This document shows, one piece after another, positions 44,501 through 53,500 of a stretch of 64,000 bases of DNA. How positions within the stretch are numbered: position 1 is the first letter of the stretch; every line of letters starts with the position of its first letter. The position numbers were made by a program, and so were the translations under genes. Source of the DNA: Mytilus edulis (Eukaryota; Mollusca; Bivalvia; Mytilida; Mytilidae); the NCBI RefSeq assembly GCF_963676685.1, contig NC_092348.1, forward strand, positions 21,861,386 to 21,925,385, given 5' to 3'. The notes below the pieces were generated by a model. It made no database searches. It saw only the letters and a program-made list of their open reading frames with translations, and was not told the origin of the DNA.

Positions 44501-47500
44501 GTGGGATGGACATATGCATGTTATGGTCTTAGGACAAAGTAAACTAATTGTTGATTTCTCCTTACATTGAAAAAATTTCATGATCCGGCAGGCCAGGAAT
44601 TTATTTTATTTTTTTATAATTTTTATTTTGTGTTGTTTGGATTCAATGCAAAAAAAACAAAACAAGGTTTATGTTGCTTTTAAAGATTTGTAATATAATG
44701 TTGTTATTGCTCTACTTTCCAACTATTAATCATTTAAATATGATTGACTTTTTTATTTTGTTTTTTTATGAATCCAATAAAAAAAGTTTGACCAGATAGG
44801 TTTAAACTGACCTGGTAGTGTTAGAGAAACCAAAATTTATTTTTCTTTGGCCTTACCATTATTATTCTGCATTGCCTCCAACTCTCTGATTCTTTGATGG
44901 AGTCTGCAGGAGTCCTCTCTTGCCTGTGACAAGGCTGTTTTTAGGCTCTGTATTTGATTTTCATGCACAAGACAAGATTTACAAGAAAATGAAGAGGTGT
45001 CATTTACCTGTATTTCCGTATTGAGAACAGAAAAAGAGTTAGAAAGTATGGAAGAAGTTGTGGACAGATCAGTATGTGGTGAGTGAGTCAGAGAGTCTAC
45101 AGGTTTTGAGATGGTCCATGTTTTTGAAGGCCTATTTTGTTGAAGGGAAGAAGAGTTAAGTGGAGTTGAAGATGGCACCTGGTAAGCAGAACAAGTATCT
45201 AAGGATGAAAGATGTGAATCTGTTAGAAGTGATGTGTAAGGTGAGGTAGTACAGCTTGAATTTGAAGGAAATAAACAGCGAGGAGGGATAGGAGTTGAAC
45301 AAAAGCTGGAAGGGGGCATATCACAAGAACCAAGTCTAAAAGTAGAACGATCTAAAGAAATTGGGCTGAAAGGTGTGGCTGAAAAATTGTTCAGAGAAAT
45401 TGCACTAGAAACTGCCGTAGGAATAGAATGAGATAGTGAGTTGAAAGGTGCTGAACTAAAGGAACTGGTGATAGGAATAGAATCAGACAGAGAGTTGAAA
45501 GGTGCTGAACCAAGGGAACTAGTGAGAGGAATAGAATTAGACAGAGAGTTGAAAGGTGCTGAACCAAAGGAACTGGTGATAGGTATAGAATTAGACAGAG
45601 AGTTGAAAGGTGCTGAACCAAAGGAACTGGTGATAGGTATAGAATTAGACAGAGAGTTGAAAGGTGCTGAACCAAGGGAACTGGTGATAGGAACAGAATG
45701 GGACAGAGAGTTAAAAGGTGCTGAACCAAGGGAACTAGTGAGAGGAATAGAATTAGACAGAGAGTTGAAAGGTTCTGAACCAAGGGAACTAGTTAGAGGA
45801 ATAGAATTATACAGAGAGTTGACAGGTGCTGAACCAAGGGAACTAGTTAGAGGAATAGAATGAGACAGAGAGTTGAAAGGTGCTGAACCAAGGGAACTAG
45901 TTAGAGGAATAGAACAAGACATAGAGTTGAAAGGTGCTGAACCAAGGGAACTAGTGAGAGGAATAGAACGAGACATAGAGTTAAAAGGTGCTGAACCAAG
46001 AGAACTAGTGAGAGGAATAGAATGGGACATAGAGTTAAAAGGTGCTGAACCAAGGGAACTAGTGAGAGGGTAAGAACGGGACATAGAGTTAAAAGGTGCT
46101 GAACCAAGGGAACTGGTGAGAGCAATAGAATTAGAAGAAGAGCTAATAGGTGGGGGGATGTAGTTGAAAGGTGGCATAGTAAAGTAAGGGGGTTGGAAGG
46201 AATTAATGTTGGTACTAGTACTAGAACATATTAAATTGTTTAATATGTAATCCTCTGCTGAGTGCAATGTCTGTTTCCTTGATATTTCCTTCTCTTTCTT
46301 CTCTTGTAGCATGTCTGAAATAAATATTTTAAAATAAAAATGAGGTCCATCATCAGAGAAATATGGTACAGTGAAACCTGGGTAAACCGAACCCTGATAA
46401 AACCGAATTTCAGTTTAAACCGAACAATTTTCAAAGTCCCACAAAATTTCCCTATCAATTACTGTTAATCTAACCTGAAAAAACCGAACCCTGTCAACAC
46501 CGAATTCCGAACGCTTTTTGAAAGCTCGTTAGTAAACTTGTATGTAAAAATTACCTGTCAAAATCGATCAATACCAATCAAAACAATAAAATATTATTAA
46601 TTATTTGCATGATTAAATTAAACAAGCATAGGATGACAGAGTATCCCCGAAGGTATTTGAGGTTTAATGAACTTGTGAGTTGTTATTACAAACTAATTAG
46701 CATGTGTGTGTCCATGTATAAAGTGATTTTTTTGTAAAGAAACGTTAAACTGGTCAGCTACCCCCATCGCCGATAATGACAAGAAAGGAACTTTCCCTCA
46801 GATCAATTAAATGTACCGTACTCAAATAATTACGGCCACAAAATCGAAACTACCATTCTGTAGCTAAACTGTTTAATTAAATAATAGTTTTAAAGCCTTT
46901 CACCGGATTAAAAAGTTGTGCAACACAACAAGGTCAATGGATTTCGATTGCTGGATTCCCTTTAGAGGCCCTATATATTTGATTCGAATGCTCCCGATGA
47001 CTTCCGTTAGCTATTTAGCAACGATAAAGTCCGAGAATAAACTGGACCCCTGCTGTTGTTTCACTGTTATCGTGTGCCGAAGTATCAATCAGAGGGTGAC
47101 CAGTTTAGTCCGATAACTCATGTGTTGAATGACGTTCCCGATTCGACTACGGAATCGTCATTTGACAGTGACTGTGAATCTGAATTGGTCAGTGAATTAA
47201 CGGATGAGAAAATAATTATAAAAGCAAAATCGCTCCATGTAGGACATCTCCCAACGACGAGCGTGATTGAAGAAGTGGCGTTTGATTTATAAACAAAAAT
47301 GTAGCAAAACGTCTATCTTCATCTTCTTTTATTTTTACATTTACATCTAAATCAACACAAAAATAAACTGTCGTCTGTTGTGTCACCTATTATCACTTGT
47401 CAGTAAATGCCAAAGATATTTTGGTGTCGACTTCCGTTTACCTCTACAATCCGAACACCTGTGAAAACCAAACAAAACGCAAAGTCCCGTGGGTGTTCGG

Positions 47501-50500
47501 TTTGGACAGGTTTCACTGTATTAGAAAAAGATTTGGCTACAGGTTTTGAGATGGTCCATGATGTTCTTCAAGGCCTATTTTGTTGAAGGGAAATTGTAAA
47601 AAGCTTTGCTGATAACATTTCTTGTGTGATGATGTCAGAAGTTTGAGGATGTACCTGTCAATCATCCTGCTCAGGTTCAGAATAAAAAGATTTCAAAATT
47701 GTTGGTTTAATTTAATAGACGACTGTTGTTTTTACTGAATGAGCTAATAAAACTGTAAGGTTCATGTGGGCGTTTTTTTTAGTTTTTTTTAGATATATTT
47801 AAGTATTGAAAATTACTTTTTCTTTGTTTTCCCTTGACTTTGTATTGGTGACTTTTATCCTCCCTTTCAGTATGAAACCAGAGGCTCAAAGGAGCCTGAA
47901 TCGCTCACCTGGTTAAATGTTACAAACTGAATTTCAATATTCAAGAGAGACTACTCTTAAACCAGAAATTAATTTTGACCCAAGGACTTTTTAATAGCTT
48001 AACAATAGTGCAATTTAAACTGTGACTTTAGGTCTTATGGTTTTCAAGATACTTGCAAAAATATGCGAAAATTAACAAATTTAGGTTTTTAAAGAAAGAT
48101 AACTCTACAAGGAAATTTTGACAATTTTGCCCCTGTAGACTTTTGGTAGATCTTGATATAAGTTGAACAGTTTGCAATTTCATTTTTGGCTCTAGGTCAT
48201 ATGGTTTTCACGATACAAGCAAAAATATTAAAAAATCAGCAAATTTCTGCATTTAATATAGGATTAAACGCCTTTTGGTCCGAGTACACAGTTACCGTCC
48301 TTTGATTTTCGTTGTCCACGAATAAAGTCTTTAGTGTGGACAGTGTGTTTGTTACTTGCCAATTTTTGTTATATACCCCTTCAAAATTTATTTCTCCATG
48401 ATTTATTCCTCATATAGAAAGTAGGGGGTGAAATGACACTGTAAAAAAAATTGGGTCATAAATATTAATTTAAACAGTCAGGGGCATTACTTAAACAAGT
48501 AACAATAAAAATTACCTATTCAAGTAATGTTGAAAACGAGGCTATTTTAAATATTACTTATAAAAGTAACTTTTCTGAATATTATTTTTATAGGTGTCCA
48601 ATAATACAGATTTTACTAGGTTTAACAATTTTTCACAGTCATCTGGTTATTTTTCCCCTGAAATATTAAATCTAATCTTTCTGAAACACTAATTAACTTT
48701 CTGACGCACTTATCTTTCATACCAATGCTTCTTGGTCAAAGATTGGTATCTTGGGACAATTAAATTCTCATTTTCCTCCAAAATCTTGAAGGTAGACTGA
48801 TATAAATTGATAGATACTTGTGAATTGATTAAGACTTGAAGTTATTTATAATTTGTAACCCAAACCAAGTACACATGCATGTTCCTTAAATAAGTTTTAA
48901 TACTAATAAATTTATTAAAAATGTATCAAACAACTTATTCGAGTAATATTTTTGTCATAATTTTTAAAGTAACCCTTCATCTCTATAATCCTCTCAAATA
49001 TAATAAATTCTTAACTTTATGATATGAAATTATGTAAAAACTCATCAAAACTTCATTTAGTCTATGTTTTATTGAAATTTAAAATAACTCTATTAAGTAT
49101 TTTTTTTATTTTCAAAAACAAAAATTACTGATATAAGTAACTTTAAAAAATTACTTGTTTTAGTACTAATGTCCCTAACAAAGTAAAGTAGTGATTAGGT
49201 CCAGCTGAAAAAGGTCAAAATTTAGCACTTCGGAAGCTGTCAAAAGATTTCAAGACCCCCTCAACATGAAATTGTCCATATTTTGAGGTAGAGCTGATGA
49301 AGTTATCTATAATTGTGATATAATTTGCCTAAAAGTAGTACAACACACTGTAAAAATATTATTGAGAATGCGCAGGTGGGATTTTTTTTATTTTCAATTA
49401 TTGTCTAAAAGAAATGCACTACGAAATAACTGTGTACTCGGACCTTTTTAAAAGAATTTATTGGTGTATAAACTGGATCTATTCACTCAAACTAATAAAA
49501 GTTTGACAGACTTTTTTTGATATGTTTGTGAGTGACTTGTTCCAGTTTATACATCAACAAATTCCTTTAAAAAAGTGTTTAATCCTTATAATTCTTTAAA
49601 ATAGGAGATAAGGCCACACCAATTTAATTCCTTGTTCGACGGACCCGCCCACACCTATTTTTTTCATAATAGATTTAAAAAAAATTTTTTATATTCCCGC
49701 ATCCGGAAATGTAATCGTGTCCATTTCCCGCACCGTTTTTTTGTAAATATTATAAAAAGATATTTGCACTTGTTTTTGTTTATAAACACAGTCTAACCTG
49801 TATTTATAACCATTTTAAACATATAAGCACCCAAGTACACTGTGTCAATGTCTGTGATAATATTTGATTCAGCATGAAACCAATTTATCCCATTAATATG
49901 ACTTAGATGGAGAATTGTCTCATTAATTGGCATACATACATATACCAAAGCTAATTATTCAATTATTTATTGGTCATGTTGGTGAACAGGGAAAAATACT
50001 TCATAAATTAAAGTACAATTGATAAATCATGTTTTAATATTATCAAAACCTACTATATTTTATGTTTACAAAAAAAAATTATAATCGCTCGCCTTTACTT
50101 TTCAAGCTTCGCCTCAAAAATTTGCAAATTAAATATTTTTTTATTAAAATTTTCAAATTGCTCGCTCGCCCCAATTTTTGGAGTCCAAAAATCTGTAGAA
50201 CAAGAAATTAAATTGGTGTGGCCTAAGTATTAAAAAAATATCTACAATGTCGAGCCCGTATGTGTTATTATCTCCGCCATCTTGTTTACATTGGTTAGAA
50301 AAAAACTGTCCAATTGTCTGTAGAAAAATAAATAACGTCAAGAGCCACAACCGGAATCCTTCTTGACCAATCATATGAATGTATGCCCTAATATGCAAAT
50401 CATACAAGAATCATAGAGAGATAATTTTTAAACATAATATCTAACAATTAAGTCCATGCAAAGCTTTTTTGTAGATCTGAATTAGCTTAACAATTTGCAA

Positions 50501-53500
50501 TTTAGATTTAGGCTCTAGGTCTTACAGTTTTCAAAATATAAGCTAAAATATGTGAAAATCACTCAGGAAATGTTGGTATGAGGAGTTCCCCACCCACCAT
50601 TCACAATACTAAAAGCCCACTTCATTTTGTGAAAAATAATGTAAAAATTAAATTTTATATAAAAGGTGGTTGTGTACGACCCTCCCATACTTTTTTTCCA
50701 AGAATATCCCTTAGCCTATTCAAAGTATACTTTAACAGTAATAATTAATTTCACAACCTTTTTTCTTTTTCTTTGTTTCATCTACTTCTTCTACTTTGTT
50801 CTTCTTTTCAATTTTTTTTGTTACTTCTTTTTTTTTCTTTTCTGAAATACATCACAACACATGAGGCCAAAATAAATAAACAGCTGTGCCTAGAGCACCT
50901 GATACGCCAGTTTTGGGCATATAGAAATTGTGGCTTCAATAAAATTGCTTTAAATTCAAATTGTTAAAGTACTGTAACTCTAGAACAAATAAAAGAAAGG
51001 ACCTTCTAATACCATTCACAACAATTATGTAAAGTTTGAAGGAAAGCAATGTAGGCATACTAGAGTTAGCATGCAAATTGTGAAAATTGCCTTAAATCAA
51101 ATGGTTAAAATCCCATCACAATGAAACGACATGACACATTTTTTTCTAAATCACAAGGGTGCTTTCTACCGTCAATCCTAATACTGTGTTAATAAAATAA
51201 CCTGGCCAATCAAAAGGGCCAAAAAAAAAGTTTGTGTGTTTACTGTACCCTTATCTACCCTAAAGTTTTTTTGACTATTTTTGATTGAGCAAGTGTTAAA
51301 GTCACAATGTTGCTCCCATAGACTCAATGTAAAAAAAAAATCTCTACCTTCCTACCCTATTTTTTTTCAGCATGTGACAGCAAATATTTTTTTGTTTAGC
51401 CTAGATATAAACATTTCACCAAAGTTTCATGGAAATTAGTGAAAGCCATCACAATATATGACTGGTCTAGAAATTTCAGACAAATATTTGACAGGTCCAG
51501 AAAATTTTGTACTAAATATATAACATGTATAAGGTTGCAATTTTCATGTATAAATAAAACGAATGGGTTGGGATGTGGTCTTGGTCAATATATGTGAACA
51601 GGTGAAATTCCAGGTAGCATTTTTTAACTGAAGTGACCCCCCCCAATGACAAATCTGATTTGGCCAGGTGGCAGGAAACAAACATATTATATTTTTTTGT
51701 TAGCCTAACACGTACCAGTTTTCTGTTTCCCTTCTGTTTTCTCTGTTTTGTTCTTCTTGTCAGCTTTAGCTATAAAATAATAAAAGAATAATGTGTTTGA
51801 AGGACTCAGATTGCTCTCCTCCACTCAACTGGAATTCAAATGTTAAAATACTGTAACTCTAGAACAAATAAAAGAAAGGAGCTTCCTAATATTAATCACA
51901 ACAATTATGTAAAGTTTCAAGGAAATCAATCTAGGCATACAAGAGTTAGTATGCAAAATTTGAAAATTGCCTTAATTCAAATGGTTCAAGTGCCATAACA
52001 CTGAAACGACAGATGCCCTGTCACCCAAATCCATTATAAATTAATATTTTATAGTGCATAATATATATGTATATTATATGCACCTGTCCTAATTGAGGAA
52101 CACGTTGTTCAGTGGTTGTTGTTTTTTTTTTGTATGTTTCATAGATGTTTCTCATTTCTTGTTATGTAAATAGATTAGACCGTTAGTTTTCCTTTTTGAA
52201 CACGTTGTTCAGTGGTTGTTGCTTTTTTGTATGTTTCATAAATGTTTCATAGATGTTTCTCATTTCTTGTTATGTATTGTTTTGTAAATAGATTAGTTAG
52301 TTTTCCTTTTTGAACACGTTGTTCAGTGGTTGTTTTTTTTTTTGTATGTTTTCATAGATGTTTCATATTTCTTGTTATGTAATTTATAGATTAGACCGTT
52401 AGTTTTCCTTTTTGANNNNNNNNNNNNNNNNNNNNNNNNNNNNNNNNNNNNNNNNNNNNNNNNNNNNNNNNNNNNNNNNNNNNNNNNNNNNNNNNNNNNN
52501 NNNNNNNNNNNNNNNTTTTCCCTTCTGTTTCTGTTTTATTCTTCTTGTCAGCTTTAGCTATAAAAAAATAAAAGAATAATGTGTTTGAAGGACACAGATT
52601 GCTCCCTTCCACTCAAATGGTATAACTCAAACTTGATTTGATCTGTGTATTATGGTTATAAGCATTGCGTTAAATTTGAAAACATTTGGTCAAAGCAAAC
52701 TAAAGTGTCACAGAATGGAAACAAATTTTGTGTGTACATATGGACAAGGGTACTGTTGTGAAATTGTTATTATCTTCAGTTTAGTATTTTATACACTTTT
52801 ATTTGCTTAAGTTGTTTTACCGCCAATTTTAGGTAACAATATGCCAGCAGCGTCGTCACTTGCCGACATCTCTTTGTATATCTTGGGACTCTTAAGTAAA
52901 GCATATGAAACAAGACGCTTTTGTGTTTACTCGCCTTTATTATCAATATGTACAAAACAGGTACAGTAACTGTTAACTGACTGTCAGCTTTAAAAAAATT
53001 TAAGAATTAAGCCTGTGGCTGTATCAAAACATCAAAACACATGAGGCCAAAATAAATAATCAGCTGCACCTAGAGCACATGATACTCCTGTTTTGGACAA
53101 ATAGAAATTGTTGCTTAAATAAAATTGCCTTATATATGGCCTGTGGCTGTGCTTACAGGTCAAAATGTGTTTACATGATATACATGTATGTATGCATGTT
53201 CCTAAGGTATTTCAGGGGATACTTTTCATATTCTTTCAATTTAAAAAATCTAAACAATACTTGTCAATTAAATCTAGTGTCAGGCACTGCATTTGGTACC
53301 AAAATGTTTTTCAGGAGTAATATTAAAAGTATTTAATTGGTATCACCTTCTTATGAAAACCCAGTGGCCATGCATCTGCACTCAGAATTTAGACCAGTTA
53401 ACAAGCAAGGGATAAATATATATTATGTAAATTATATTGTTCAAATTTACATACCCTTTTCTGAGAACACTTTCTTTGTCCTCAGACAATCTTCTTTATC

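Noticed and set aside
45441..45863. Long plus-strand open frame rich in ELKGAEPRELV repeats
   Set aside because: It is the antisense reading of the 54-bp minisatellite of exon 7; the minus frame has splice borders, a coiled coil and phase continuity, and the plus frame has none.
47056..47292. Acidic 78-codon frame inside the Tigger-like element
   Set aside because: No transposase motif or splice sites that I can recognise; listed only as a curiosity in the findings.
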